From positions 186,001 to 250,000 of the forward strand of contig NZ_SACN01000004.1 in the NCBI RefSeq assembly GCF_004005865.1: a DNA stretch of 64,000 nucleotides, given 5' to 3'. Shown in pieces: positions 26,940 through 38,300 of this stretch. Source of the stretch: Sphingomonas crocodyli (GTDB lineage: Bacteria; Pseudomonadota; Alphaproteobacteria; Sphingomonadales; Sphingomonadaceae). Below the pieces are notes generated by a model. The model made no database searches, had not been told where the DNA came from, and was given only the letters and a program-made list of their open reading frames with translations. Each line of letters starts with the position of its first letter. Within the stretch, counting starts at the first letter, position 1. A program made the position numbers and the translations under genes.

Positions 26940-29900
26940 TCAGAGGTTGAGCAACGCCGGATCGCCGCCCTGCGCGGTGATGTTGACCGACAGCGCCCGT
27001 TCGGTCGCATAACGCAGCAACGCATGCGGCCCGCCGGCCTTCGGCCCGGTGCCCGATAGCCCTTCGCCGCCGAAGGGCTGCACACCCACGACCGCGCCGA
27101 TGATCGACCGGTTTACATAGACGTTGCCCGCCGGCACCAGCGCACGGACGCGCTCGGCAAAACCCTCGATCCGGCTGTGGATGCCCAAAGTCAGCCCATA
27201 GCCGCGCGACGCCAGCTTGGTCGCGACCGCATCGAGATCGGCCGGATCGTAGCGGACGACATGCAGGATCGGCCCGAACACTTCGCGTTCGAGGAAGTCG
27301 GCCGAGGGAATCTCCGCCAGCAGCGGGCCGAAGAAATCGCCGCCCTCTGGCGCCGCGCAGCCGTGCAGGATCGTCGCTTCACGCGCCAGCCGCTCGCGGT
27401 GCGTGACCAAGGCCTGCCGCGCCTCGGCATCGATCACCGGGCCGACATCGGTCGACGGATTGGCCGGATCACCGATCACCAGCGCATCCATCGCGCCCTT
27501 GAGCGTCGCGATCATCTCGTCTGCGCTGTCATGCGGCACGAACAGCAGCCGCAGCGCCGAACAACGCTGCCCCGCCGATCCGAAGGCCGACAGGATGACG
27601 TCGTCGACCACCTGTTCGCGCAGCGCAGTCGTATCGACGAACATGCCGTTGAGGCCGCCGGTCTCCGCGATCAGCGGCACGATCGGCCCGTTGCGCGCGG
27701 CGAGCGAGCGGTTGATCGCCCACGCCGTCTCGGTGCCACCGGTGAACGCGACCCCGTCGATCCCCGGATGGTTGACGATCGCGGCCCCCACCTTCGCCCC
27801 GTCACCAGGCAGCAGCGCAAGCAAGGCGGGATCGAGGCCAGCTGCATGAAACAGCAGTACTGCCTTCGCCGCGACCAACGGAGTCTGCTCCGCCGGCTTG
27901 GCGAGGACAGCGTTTCCGGCCGCGAGCGCAGCAGCGATCTGCCCGGTGAAGATGGCGAGCGGGAAGTTCCACGGCGAGATGCAGGCGAAGACGCCACGCC
28001 CAGCCAGCTCGAGCTGGTTGGTTTCCCCGACAGGCCCCGGCAAAGGTGTGGGCGCGCCGAACTGCCGTTCGGCCAGATCGGCATAATAGCGGCAGAAATC
28101 GACCGCCTCGCGCACTTCGGCCACGCCGTCATTGAGCGTCTTGCCCGCCTCCAGCGACAGCAGGGCGACGAACGAGTCCATATGCGCATCGAGCGCATTG
28201 CCCATCGCCCGCAGCATCGCCGCACGCCCTGCGCCGCCGATCGCATTCCATTCGGGCTGCGCCTTGCGGGCGAGTGTGATGGCCGCATCGATATCGGCCG
28301 TCGTCGCATCGGCGACATAGCCGATCACGCGCCCGCGATCCGACGGGCTGGTGACAGGCGATTGATGCGCGGCGATCAACCGACCGCCGACGATCGCGCC
28401 CGCGCCGGGCCGTTCGCCGCCGATCAAGGCCGCCGATCGATCCGCCACATCGCGCTCGATCGCCCGGCTATAGTCACGGCCCAGCGGATTGCGACGCGAC
28501 GGGCCGTAAATGTCGGCGGGCAGCGGGATGCGCGCATGGCCGCGCGGATGCGCCTCGACCGCTGCGATTGGATCGGCGACCACCAGATCGGCGGGCACCT
28601 TCTCGTCCAACAGCGCATGCACGAAGCTGGTATTCGCACCATTTTCGAGCAGGCGGCGTACCAGATAGGGCAGCAATTCCTCATGCCCGCCCACCGGCGC
28701 ATAAGCGCGTAGCCTGAGCGGGCCATAGTGCTTCTCCGCCGCGCGATAGAGCGCCTCGCCCATACCGTGCAGCCGCTGATGCTCGATCGTCACGCCGGCC
28801 TGCGCCGCCATATGCCGGACCGCCGCGAGCGTATGCGCATTGTGGCTGGCGAATTGCGGATAGAGATCGGGTGCGGCCGCGATCAGCGCGCGGGCGCAGA
28901 CGAGGTAGCTCAGATCGGTGGCTGCCTTGGTGGTGAACACCGGATAGTCGGGGCGACCGGCGACCTGCGCCTTCTTGATCTCGCTATCCCAATAGGCGCC
29001 CTTGACCAGCCGCACCATGATCCGCCGGCCGCTCTCGCGCGCCAGCCGCGCGAGGCCGTCGATCACCTGAGGCCCGCGCTTCTGATAGGCCTGAACGACC
29101 ACACCCAGCCCCTGCCACTCGCCGAAGAACGGCTCCTTCACCAGCCGCTCGACCAACTTGAGCGAGATGACGAGGCGATCCGCCTCCTCCGCATCGATCG
29201 CGAAGTTGAGGTTATAGTGCGCCGCGATTTGCGCGAGCCGCTTCACACGCGGATAGAGTTCGTCCCAGACGCGGGCCTCCTGCACCGCCTCATAACGCGG
29301 CGACAAAGCCGACAGCTTGACCGAAACGCCGTGGCCCAGTTCCGGCCCCGCCCCGTTCGATGCCTTGCCGACCGCTTCGATCGCGTCGGCATAGATGCCC
29401 TCATACCGCGCCGCGTCGGCCGCGGTGCGCGCGCCTTCGCCCAGCATGTCGAACGAGCAGAGATAGCCCTCCTTCTTCGACCGGGCGAGCGCATCGCCGA
29501 TTGTGCGGCCAAGGACGAACTGCTCGCCCATCATCTTCACCGCCGCGCCCACCGCCTGCCGAATCACCGGTTCGCCCAGCCGCGCGGTCATCCGCTTCAG
29601 GAAGCCGCCGAGGTCGCTCTTGGCCTCGTCATCGACGTCGATCAGCCGCCCGGTGAGCATCAGCCCCCAGGTCGATGCGTTGACGAACAGGCTGTCCGAC
29701 TTGCCGATATGGCTTGCCCAGTCGGCCGATCCGATCTTTTCGGCGATCAGCCGATCGCGCGTGTCGGCATCGGGCGTGCGCAGCAGCGCTTCGGCCAAGC
29801 ACATCAACGCCAGCCCCTCGCGCGTGCCCAGCGAGAATTGCTGGAGGAAGCTTTCGACCACGCCCTGCTTCTTCGTCGAAGCCCGCGCCTGTTCGACCAG

Positions 29901-30032
29901 CGCCACCGCCTCACCAACGATCGCACGGCGCGCATCGTCCGACAGCGGGCGCGCGTCGAGCAGCGCGCGGACCACATCGGCCTCGTCCGCATATTTGGCG
30001 TCGTCGATTGCATCCCAGGCCGACAGCGGCAT
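26940..30032 (-). CDS. putA: Bifunctional proline dehydrogenase / L-glutamate gamma-semialdehyde dehydrogenase
   Basis: A 1030-residue PutA that oxidises proline to glutamate in two steps. The N-terminal helical and FAD-dependent proline dehydrogenase domains run to about residue 450 ([18 protein letters not shown] near 340). The NAD-dependent dehydrogenase spans about 510-1000, with Cys in AGQRCSALR near 822 and Glu in IAETGGLNG. There is no N-terminal ribbon-helix-helix DNA-binding domain, so it is not a self-repressing PutA; control probably comes from the divergent Lrp-type gene. GGAG precedes the ATG. Confidence 0.96.
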   Translation of the reverse strand: MPLSAWDAIDDAKYADEADVVRALLDARPLSDDARRAIVGEAVALVEQARASTKKQGVVESFLQQFSLGTREGLALMCLAEALLRTPDADTRDRLIAEKIGSADWASHIGKSDSLFVNASTWGLMLTGRLIDVDDEAKSDLGGFLKRMTARLGEPVIRQAVGAAVKMMGEQFVLGRTIGDALARSKKEGYLCSFDMLGEGARTAADAARYEGIYADAIEAVGKASNGAGPELGHGVSVKLSALSPRYEAVQEARVWDELYPRVKRLAQIAAHYNLNFAIDAEEADRLVISLKLVERLVKEPFFGEWQGLGVVVQAYQKRGPQVIDGLARLARESGRRIMVRLVKGAYWDSEIKKAQVAGRPDYPVFTTKAATDLSYLVCARALIAAAPDLYPQFASHNAHTLAAVRHMAAQAGVTIEHQRLHGMGEALYRAAEKHYGPLRLRAYAPVGGHEELLPYLVRRLLENGANTSFVHALLDEKVPADLVVADPIAAVEAHPRGHARIPLPADIYGPSRRNPLGRDYSRAIERDVADRSAALIGGERPGAGAIVGGRLIAAHQSPVTSPSDRGRVIGYVADATTADIDAAITLARKAQPEWNAIGGAGRAAMLRAMGNALDAHMDSFVALLSLEAGKTLNDGVAEVREAVDFCRYYADLAERQFGAPTPLPGPVGETNQLELAGRGVFACISPWNFPLAIFTGQIAAALAAGNAVLAKPAEQTPLVAAKAVLLFHAAGLDPALLALLPGDGAKVGAAIVNHPGIDGVAFTGGTETAWAINRSLAARNGPIVPLIAETGGLNGMFVDTTALREQVVDDVILSAFGSAGQRCSALRLLFVPHDSADEMIATLKGAMDALVIGDPANPSTDVGPVIDAEARQALVTHRERLAREATILHGCAAPEGGDFFGPLLAEIPSADFLEREVFGPILHVVRYDPADLDAVATKLASRGYGLTLGIHSRIEGFAERVRALVPAGNVYVNRSIIGAVVGVQPFGGEGLSGTGPKAGGPHALLRYATERALSVNITAQGGDPALLNL

Positions 30033-30126
30033 CGCTCACTCCATTTGTCCGATTGAACCGGATTTTAGGGGCGATTATGCCGAATGTGCTTCGCATGTTT
30101 GGGCACCACACCGAAGGAATCGAAGA

Positions 30127-30609
30127 ATGCCGGCCGCAGATTCGAAGAACCTTCCCATCGACGATGTCGACCGCCGGCTCCTCCGCGTCCTCCAGGAAGA
30201 CGGGCGGATCACGAATCAGGCGTTGAGCGAACGGTGCGGTCTCTCCCCTGCCGCCTGCTTCGATCGGGTGAAACGGCTGCGCGAACGCGGCGTAATATCG
30301 GGCTACACCGCGCTGCTCGATCCCGAAAAGCTCGATCAGGCGCTGCTGATCTTCATCGAAGTGCTGCTCGATCGCACGACAGACGACGTCTTCGCCGCCT
30401 TTGCCGGCCATGTGCAGCGCGTGCCGCAGGTTCTGGAATGCCACATGGTCGCGGGCGGATTCGATTATCTGCTGAAGGTGCGGGTGAGCGACATGGCCGC
30501 CTATCGCACCTTCTTGGGCGAGATCCTGACCGCCATGCCGGGCGTGCGCGAGACGCGGACCTATGCCGTGCTGGAGGAGGTAAAGCTCACCACCCGACTG
30601 CCCGTCTGA
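30127..30609 (+). CDS. Lrp/AsnC-family regulator, probably PutR
   Basis: A 160-residue regulator. The N-terminal helix-turn-helix (IDDVDRRLLRVLQEDGRITN to LSPAACFDRVKRLRERGVI, about residues 10-60) precedes an AsnC-type ligand-binding domain (about 75-150). ATG 30127 is used because the family homology begins just after it; the frame is open upstream without conserved sequence. Divergence from putA by 94 bases is the arrangement of PutR, the proline-responsive activator known in alphaproteobacteria, so that role is a reasonable inference. Confidence 0.88.
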   Translation: MPAADSKNLPIDDVDRRLLRVLQEDGRITNQALSERCGLSPAACFDRVKRLRERGVISGYTALLDPEKLDQALLIFIEVLLDRTTDDVFAAFAGHVQRVPQVLECHMVAGGFDYLLKVRVSDMAAYRTFLGEILTAMPGVRETRTYAVLEEVKLTTRLPV

Positions 30610-30886
30610 CCATTAACGAAGCGTGGCATTTTTGCATCAGGGGGCGGGTTTCCGCAGATCTGCACCGATCGATAAATCGCAGAAATCTCCCAACTCCGCC
30701 GCGTCGCAACGAATCTCGCCGCATTGCAAAAGAGGTGGCGATTTTTTGCCACAAACCTGTCACATATCGTCACTAGGGCCACGGACCTAGGGCAGTAAGC
30801 CTGTCGCAGGGTGCCCGACTTCGAACGTAGAAAATTGTTGCACTGCACAACGTTGCGCGTCGTTCGGGACTACAGGGGAACATAAA

Positions 30887-33800
30887 ATGCGTAATTTCTC
30901 ATTGGGCTGCGCCGCGGGCGCAATCGCCGTCGCCATCGTGGCGACCGCGCCGGCTATGGCGCAGGAAACGACCTCCACGATTCGTGGTACGGTTACTGAA
31001 GGCGGCGCTGCTGTCAGCAACGCTGCGATCACCATCACGCACATTCCGTCGGGCACAAAGAGCACGGCGACGACCGATGCGAACGGCACCTTCACCGCCG
31101 CCGGTCTGCGCGTCGGTGGCCCGTTCAACGTCGCCATCGCCGCTCCCGGCAAGCCGGAAACCACCGTCACCGACATTTTCACGGTCATTGGCCAGCCCTA
31201 TGATCTGCCGGTCGACCTCGTCTCCGAAGGCGACGCCATCGTCGTGACCGCGGCCAAGCTGCCGGGTGCGCGCACCGTTTCGCAGGGCCCGGCAACGCTG
31301 CTGACCGAGCGCGAGATCGCCAAGATCCCGTCGATCAATCGCGACGTCCGCGACCTGATGCGCCGCGATCCGTTCGCGCGCCTCGATGACACCCCGTCGG
31401 GTGGCCGCGCCGTTTCGTTCGCTGGCCAGAACGCGCGCTTCAACCGCTTCTCGGTCGACGGCGTGCCGGTCACCGACAATTTCGGCCTCAACCCGGATGG
31501 TCTTCCCAGCCGCCGCTCGCCGATCCCGCTGGACGCCATTGGCCAGTTCCAGACCAAGGTCGCGCCCTATGACGTCCGCGAAGGCAACTTCCAGGGCGGC
31601 GCGATCAACGTCATTCTGAAGTCGGGCACCAACGAGTTCCACGGCACCGGCTTCTATTCCTATTCGGCCGACGAACTGACCGGCAAGAAGACCAAGGCGG
31701 GCCCCGGCGCGCCGACCGGCCGTGTCACCCTGCCGAACTTCAAGGTCGAGAATTACGGCGCCGAGATTTCGGGCCCGATCATCAAGGACCGCCTGTTCTT
31801 CATGGTCGCCGGTGAGCGCGTTCGCGCGGGCACCCCGATCCCCGAAGGTCCGCGCGACAACAATGGCGGCACCTCGATCTCGAACCTGACCCAGGCACAG
31901 GTCGATCAGGTCACGTCGATCGCACAGAGCCGCTATAATTACGAAGCCGGCGGCGTGCTCAAGAACTCGGACGATCGCGACGATCGCCTCGTTGCCAAGC
32001 TCGACGCCAACCTGTCGGATCAGCACCGCGCCTCGTTGACCTACACCTACAACAAGGACTCGATTAAGCTCGTCCAGAACGCCTTCACCACCGGTGCCCA
32101 GGGCCTCGGCCTCGAATCGAACGGCTATATTTCGGGGAACCGGCTGCACACCGGCGTCGCGCAGATCAACTCCGAATGGAGCGACGATTTCTCCACCGAA
32201 GTCCGCGGCTTCTACAAGGACTATAAGCGCGCTCAGGATCCGATCCTGGGTCGCGGCTTCGCCCAGATGCAGGTCTGCACCGCGCCGACCTCGGATCGCA
32301 ATGCTGCCGGCGCTGCCGATGCGGTCGCGACCGAATGTCAGTCGGGCTTCGCCAGCGTCTCGATCGGTCCGGATGTCTCGCGTCAGTCGAACACGCTCAC
32401 CAGCCGCACCTATGGCGGTCTCGTTCAGGCGCGCCTGAAGAAGGACGATCACGATATCCGCGTGTTCGCCGACATTCAGGACACGAAGATCTTCAACCTG
32501 TTCGTGCAGCGCACCGCCGGCGATTATTATTTCGACTCGATCGCCGATTTCCAGGCGGGCAATGCCCAGCGCCTGCGTTATCAGAACGCCGTGCCGTCGC
32601 TGAACCCAGACGACGCGGCTGCGCAGTTCCGCTATCAGTCCTACACCTTCGGCATCCAGGACAACTGGCGCGTCAACGACATGCTGACGATCGTCTACGG
32701 CATGCGCTACGACACGTTCGGTGGTCATAGCCGTCCGGCGCTCAACTCGAACTTCGTCAACCGCTTCGGCTTCGCCAACACGGCTTATATTTCGGGCCGT
32801 GGCGTGTGGCAGCCGCGTCTGGGCATCGACTTCAAGCCTACCGCGCGTCTGAGCCTCCGTGGCGGCGTCGGTGTCTTCTCGGGCGGTTCGCCGGACGTTT
32901 ACGTCTCGAACAGCTTCTCGAACACCGGCTTCCTGTCGAACAGCATCGACGTTCGTCGTCTCAGCAGCGGCGGCATCAACGGCGCCACGCTGGCGCAGGG
33001 CAATGCGATCCTGAACGGCGTGAACGGCACCACGATCCCGACGGCGGCGAATACCCTTCTGTCGAGCGCAACCAGCTCTGCGGCGGCGCCCACCAACGCG
33101 CTGGATCCGAACTTCAAGGTTCCTTCGCAGCTGCGTGCCACCTTCTCGGCCGATTATGACGCCGATCTGGGCAGCACGCTCGGCACCTGGAACTTCGGCG
33201 CCGACCTGTTCTACTCGGCCGTGCAGAACCAGGTTTACTTCACCGATCTGCGCGTGGTGCCGACGGCGCTGCGGACCCCGGATGGCCGTGTTCGCTATGC
33301 CAATGTTCCGGGCATCGCCTTCACCGATACCAATCAGGATCTGTTCCTGACCAACACCAAGAAGGGCCGCAGCTACGTCGCCGTCGCCCGCGTCAACAAG
33401 AGCTGGGACTTCGGGCTGAGCCACATGTTCAGCTTCACCTACCAGAACATCAAGGACGCCACCCCCGCCACGTCGTCGACCGCGTCGTCGAACTATGGCA
33501 ATGGCGCGTTCCTCGATGCCAATGGCGCGGCCTACGGCACTTCGAACGACGAAGTGAAGTATGCGTTCAAGTATAGCGTCGACTATCAGCACGCCTTCTT
33601 CGGCGACTATAAGACGACTGTCGCGCTGTTCGGTGAAACCCGCATCGGCCGTCCGTACAGCTGGACCTTCCAGGATCTGTCGAACGCCCGCAGCCCGATC
33701 TTCGGCACGGCCGGCAGCAACTCGCGCTACTTGCTCTATGTACCGACGGGCACGAACGACCCGCTGGTTACCTATGACAGCCTGGCGACCCAGACCTATA

Positions 33801-34222
33801 TGGAGAACCTGATCAACTCCTCGGATCTGAAGAAGTACCGTGGCAAGATCGCACCGCGCAACAAGTTCAACTCGCGCTGGTTCACCCGTATCGATCTGCA
33901 CTTGTCGCAGGAAATCCCGGCATTCCTGGGCGGCAAGTCGCGCATCACCCTGTTCGCGGACGTGGAGAACTTCACCAACTTCCTGAACAAGAACTGGGGT
34001 CAGATCCGCGAGTATCAGTTCCCGTACAACATCGTCGCTGCCCGCGTGCAGTGCCTGACCACGCCGCAGACGGCGCCGGGCATGACCGGCACGGCTGCGA
34101 CCACCACGGCGCAGGCCTGTCAGCAGTATCGTTACTCGATGCCGCAGTCGGCACCGAGCGACCAGATCTACACGCGTCAGTCGCTCTATGCGATCCGCGT
34201 GGGCGCCCGCTTCTCCTTCTAA
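30887..34222 (+). CDS. Oar-like TonB-dependent receptor with carboxypeptidase-regulatory-like domain
   Basis: An 1111-residue outer-membrane protein. Residues 1-25 form a signal peptide ending AMAQ. Residues about 28-115 form a CarboxypepD_reg-like Ig fold (STIRGTVTEGGAAVSNAAIT). A plug follows (about 120-240, including RFNRFSVDGVPVTDNFGLNP), then a large beta-barrel ending in ARFSF. This architecture is typical of Oar/OmpA-related receptors, abundant in sphingomonads, with largely unknown substrates. A 277-bp non-coding gap precedes it; no operator of the Fur-like type is seen there. Confidence 0.9.
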   Translation: MRNFSLGCAAGAIAVAIVATAPAMAQETTSTIRGTVTEGGAAVSNAAITITHIPSGTKSTATTDANGTFTAAGLRVGGPFNVAIAAPGKPETTVTDIFTVIGQPYDLPVDLVSEGDAIVVTAAKLPGARTVSQGPATLLTEREIAKIPSINRDVRDLMRRDPFARLDDTPSGGRAVSFAGQNARFNRFSVDGVPVTDNFGLNPDGLPSRRSPIPLDAIGQFQTKVAPYDVREGNFQGGAINVILKSGTNEFHGTGFYSYSADELTGKKTKAGPGAPTGRVTLPNFKVENYGAEISGPIIKDRLFFMVAGERVRAGTPIPEGPRDNNGGTSISNLTQAQVDQVTSIAQSRYNYEAGGVLKNSDDRDDRLVAKLDANLSDQHRASLTYTYNKDSIKLVQNAFTTGAQGLGLESNGYISGNRLHTGVAQINSEWSDDFSTEVRGFYKDYKRAQDPILGRGFAQMQVCTAPTSDRNAAGAADAVATECQSGFASVSIGPDVSRQSNTLTSRTYGGLVQARLKKDDHDIRVFADIQDTKIFNLFVQRTAGDYYFDSIADFQAGNAQRLRYQNAVPSLNPDDAAAQFRYQSYTFGIQDNWRVNDMLTIVYGMRYDTFGGHSRPALNSNFVNRFGFANTAYISGRGVWQPRLGIDFKPTARLSLRGGVGVFSGGSPDVYVSNSFSNTGFLSNSIDVRRLSSGGINGATLAQGNAILNGVNGTTIPTAANTLLSSATSSAAAPTNALDPNFKVPSQLRATFSADYDADLGSTLGTWNFGADLFYSAVQNQVYFTDLRVVPTALRTPDGRVRYANVPGIAFTDTNQDLFLTNTKKGRSYVAVARVNKSWDFGLSHMFSFTYQNIKDATPATSSTASSNYGNGAFLDANGAAYGTSNDEVKYAFKYSVDYQHAFFGDYKTTVALFGETRIGRPYSWTFQDLSNARSPIFGTAGSNSRYLLYVPTGTNDPLVTYDSLATQTYMENLINSSDLKKYRGKIAPRNKFNSRWFTRIDLHLSQEIPAFLGGKSRITLFADVENFTNFLNKNWGQIREYQFPYNIVAARVQCLTTPQTAPGMTGTAATTTAQACQQYRYSMPQSAPSDQIYTRQSLYAIRVGARFSF

Positions 34223-34248
34223 GGAACGGGTTCCTTCGGGACAGGAAA

Positions 34249-34275
34249 GGGCTCCGCTTCGGCGGGGCCCTTTTT
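34249..34275 (+). terminator. Intrinsic terminator after the Oar-like receptor
   Basis: GGGCTCCGC (34249-34257) pairs with GCGGGGCCC (34262-34270), with one G-T pair, around a TTCG loop and is followed by TTTTTCTTT. Confidence 0.92.
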
Positions 34276-34337
34276 CTTTGTCCGCGGTCCAGCTTGTGGC
34301 TTGCCGAATCCGTCCGATTTCGGGCTAGAGTGGCGTC

Positions 34338-35282
34338 ATGCGATTGTTACGCGCGTGCCTGATCCTCTCTGCCCTGATCCTGCCGGTCGCGGCGCAGGCG
34401 GCTATCCTTCCGATCACCCTGTGCGACGCCGTGTGGCTCGATGCCGCGCGGTCGCGCGAAGTGCCGGTGCGGATCCGGATGCCCGCCGGCCGCGGCAAGG
34501 TGCCGCTGATCGTCTTCAGCCACGGCCTGGGCGGTTCGCTGGAAGCGGGCACGATGTGGGCGCATGCCTGGGCGACGCAGGGCTTTGCGGTGATCAACCT
34601 GCAGCATGCGGGCAGCGACAGCGCCCTGTTCGGCAAGCCCGACTTCAAGTCGGCGCTCAACAGCACCCAGCTTGCCGCCCGCGCCCGCGACGTGCAATTC
34701 GCGCTCAACGAAGTCGGCCGCAAGCCATTCGAAGGAAGGTGCGAGCTGCGCCGGATCGATCCGACCCGAATCGGCATGGCCGGCCACAGCTTTGGCGCGC
34801 AGACCACTTTGGCCGTGGTGGGTCAGAGCTTCCCGACGCCGTTCGAGCCCCCTCTGGCCGATCCGCGCATTCGCGCCGCCGTGGGCTTCAGCCCCTCGCC
34901 ACCGCTCACCGGATCGCCCGAGGCGGCCTTTGCTAACATCCGCATCCCGTTCCTGTCGGTAACGGGCACGCAGGATGCGATCCCGAACGTGATCGCGGTG
35001 ACCGCGCTGCAGCGCCAGTCGCCCTATCGGCTGATGCCGCCGGGCGACAAATTCCTGCTCGTGATGGAAGGCGGCACCCATGCGATGTTCGCCGGCCAGA
35101 GCTTCTCCGCGGGCAGCAGCGATCGTGAACCGACCCCGCATATCCGCGACACCGTGATCGCGATCACCACCGCCTTCTGGCGCGCCGTCTTCAACGACGA
35201 CAAGCCTGCCCTGCGCTGGCTGCAAAGCCCCGAAGGCGCGCGGGCCGGCCTGCCGCCACAGGACAAGTTCGAAAGCAAATAG
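34338..35282 (+). CDS. Secreted alpha/beta hydrolase (dienelactone hydrolase / PAF-acetylhydrolase-like)
   Basis: A 314-residue protein with an N-terminal signal peptide (about residues 1-21). The oxyanion segment SHGLGGS is followed by the nucleophile elbow GMAGHSFGAQTT. Length and motifs fit the predicted dienelactone hydrolase/PAF-acetylhydrolase II group, periplasmic or exported. The substrate is unknown. It stands alone between two terminated units. Confidence 0.82.
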   Translation: MRLLRACLILSALILPVAAQAAILPITLCDAVWLDAARSREVPVRIRMPAGRGKVPLIVFSHGLGGSLEAGTMWAHAWATQGFAVINLQHAGSDSALFGKPDFKSALNSTQLAARARDVQFALNEVGRKPFEGRCELRRIDPTRIGMAGHSFGAQTTLAVVGQSFPTPFEPPLADPRIRAAVGFSPSPPLTGSPEAAFANIRIPFLSVTGTQDAIPNVIAVTALQRQSPYRLMPPGDKFLLVMEGGTHAMFAGQSFSAGSSDREPTPHIRDTVIAITTAFWRAVFNDDKPALRWLQSPEGARAGLPPQDKFESK

Positions 35283-35334
35283 GCTCTTGAGGCAGGTTCA
35301 GCGAAGCTGAACCTTGGGGCGGTACCGGATCAAA

Positions 35335-38300
35335 CTAATGAAAATCACGCGACGGCGGCAATATCCGCACGTCGCGCGGATGGCGGCCGCGCGGTACCGC
35401 ATGGCGCGGCAGTTGCGGATGGGCGAAGACGTCGGCGCGCAGCGGCTCGATCATCGGCTGATGGTCCTCGGACAGGCGCCCCAACTCGACGGTGCGATCG
35501 ATCACGGTCGCGCCCATCAGGTGGACGACGCCTTCGGGGCTGCGCTGGATCTCGCCCTCAACCTCCATCAGCCGCGCCGACATGACCTGACGTCGTTGGT
35601 TTTCGAAGATGCGCGCCCAGAGCAGCACGTTGACGATCCCGGTCTCGTCCTCGATCGTGATGAAGATCGCCTTCCCCTCGCCCGGCCGCTGCCGCACCAG
35701 CACCACGCCCGCTACCCGCACGCGCCTCCCGTTCTTCGCCTGGTCCGCCTCCTTGCAGGACAGCACCCCCTCCCCTGCGAAGAGCGGCCGCAGAAACTGC
35801 ATCGGATGCCCCTTCAGCGACAGGCGCGTCACCTGATAATCGGCGGCCACCTCCTCGCTCAGTGGCATGTCGGGCAAGGCCATGTCCGGCTCCGCCCCCA
35901 ATTCGGCCGCGCGCGCGAAATCGAACAGGGGGAGCGCCCCCGTCGGCAGCCGCCGCACCTCCCACAGCGCCTTGCGCCGATCGAGCCCGATCGACCGGAA
36001 CGCATCCGCATCCGCCAGCAACCGCATCGCCCGCCCCGGCAACCCGGCACGGCGGGCCAGTTCCTCGACGCTGGTGAAGGGGCGCACGACGCGGGCCTCG
36101 GCCATCGCCTTCGCCCAATCCTCCCGAAACCCATCGACCTGCCGCAACCCGATGCGCAGCGCGAGCATGTTGCCGACAGGTTCCAGGCTGTTGTCCCAGA
36201 AACTCGAATTGATGTCGGCTTCGAAGATTTCGACATCATGTTCCTGCGCATCACGAATGATCTGCGCGGGGGCATAGAATCCCATCGGCTGCGAATTGAG
36301 CAAAGCGCAAGCGAAGGCGGCCGGATAGCGGCACTTGATGTAGGACGAGACATAGACGAGCAACGCGAAGGACTGCGCATGGCTTTCAGGGAAGCCATAG
36401 CTGCCGAACCCCTTGATCTGCGCGAAGCAGGCTTGCGCGAAATCGCGGGGATAGCCGCGCCCGACCATCCCTTCGATCATCTCGGTTTCGAACTCGGGCA
36501 TCGTCCCGACGTTGCGAAAGGTCGCCATCGCGCGGCGCAACTGGTTGGCGCGGGCATCGGTGAACTTCGCCGCGACGATCGCGAGTTTCATCGCCTGTTC
36601 CTGAAACAGCGGAACGCCCAGCGTCTTGCCCAGCACATCGACCAGTTCGTCCGGTTCCCCATGTTCGCGCGACGGCGCGGGATAGGTGATCTTCGGCGGA
36701 TTGGGCTGCCGCTGCTCCTTGCGCCGCTTGAGATAGGGGTGGACCATCCCGCCCTGGATCGGCCCAGGCCGCACGATCGCGACCTGCACCGCAAGATCGT
36801 AGAGCGTGCGCGGCTGCAGGCGCGGCAGCATGTTGATCTGCGCACGGCTTTCGACCTGGAACACCCCGATGCTGTCGCCTTTGCATAGCATGTCATAGAC
36901 GTCCGGCTGATCCGCCGGGATCGTATGCAGCGCATATTTGCGGGCGCCATGCCGATCGATCAGGTCGAACGCCTTGCGGATGCAGGTGAGCATGCCAAGC
37001 GCGAGCACATCGACCTTCATCAGGCCGAGCGCGTCGATATCGTCCTTGTCCCATTCGATGAAGGTGCGATCGTCCATCGCGGCATTGTGGATCGGCACCA
37101 GTTCGTCGAGCCGCCTTTCGGTCAGCACGAAGCCGCCGACATGCTGCGACAAATGACGCGGATATTCGAGCAGCTGGGCGACGATCATCCCCAGCCGGGC
37201 GATCTCGACATTGCCCGGATCGAGGCCCGCCTGTTCGTAGCGCCCCTCCTCCATGCGCGAGCCATAGCTGCCCCACACGGTGGAGCTGATGCGCGCGGTG
37301 ATGTCCTCGCTCAGCCCCAGCACCTTGCCGACCTCGCGCACCGTGCTGCGCGGGCGATAGTGGATCACCGTCGCGGCTATGCCCGCCCGGTGGCGGCCAT
37401 AACGATCGAAGATATACTGCATCACCTCTTCGCGCCGCTCATGTTCGAAATCGACGTCGATATCGGGCGGCTCGTTGCGGTCTTCGGAGATGAAGCGGGA
37501 GAAAAGCAGCTTGTTTTCGACCGGATCGATCGCGGTCACGCCCAGCGTGTAGCAGATTACCGAATTGGCCGCCGATCCGCGCCCCTGACACAATATCCCT
37601 TCACCGCGCGCAAACTGCACAACGTCATGCACGGTCAGGAAATAATAAGCATAGCCCACCGTGCCGACGAGTCTGATCTCGGTACGGATCAGATCGCGAT
37701 GCGCCTTGGTGAAGGTCGGATAACGTTCCCGCGCGCCCCGCATGACGAGGTGGATCAGCCAGCGCTGCGGGGTCCAGCCCTCCGGCACCGGCTCATGCGG
37801 ATACTCATATTTGAGAAAGCCGATGTCCCATTCGATCCGGTCGAGCAGCTTCGCCCCCTCGTCAACCGCTTTGGGATAATCGCGAAATATCCGGTCCATC
37901 TCGGCTTCGGGCTTGATATGCCGTTCGGCATTGGCGGCGATTTTGGTGCCTGCATCGGCCAGCTTCACGCCCTCACGAATGCAGGTGACGACATCGTGGA
38001 GCGGGCGCTGATCGGGCGTCGCATAGAGCGCGTCGCAGGTTGCGAGAAGCGGCACGCCGGTGTCCCCGGCGATCGTGGCGAGGCGCGCCAGCCGCCGCCG
38101 ATCGCGTCCGCCATAAGGGATGGTGGCGCCAAGCCATATCCGGCGGGGCGCGTGGCGCTTGAGACGGTGGAGCGTCTCCTCAAGTGCCTCGCCCCACGAT
38201 TGATCGAAATCCGGGGCTGGCCTGACGAGCGATAGGCGGGGACGAGCCTCCTCCCCTTCCATCTTCTCGGGCGGTAGCGGACGTGCCCCTTCCTCGCCTT

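Noticed and set aside
26809..27012. A 67-codon plus-strand frame between prepilin peptidase and putA
   Set aside because: It runs into the putA 3' end in antisense, has no recognisable features, and its codon pattern looks like a shadow.
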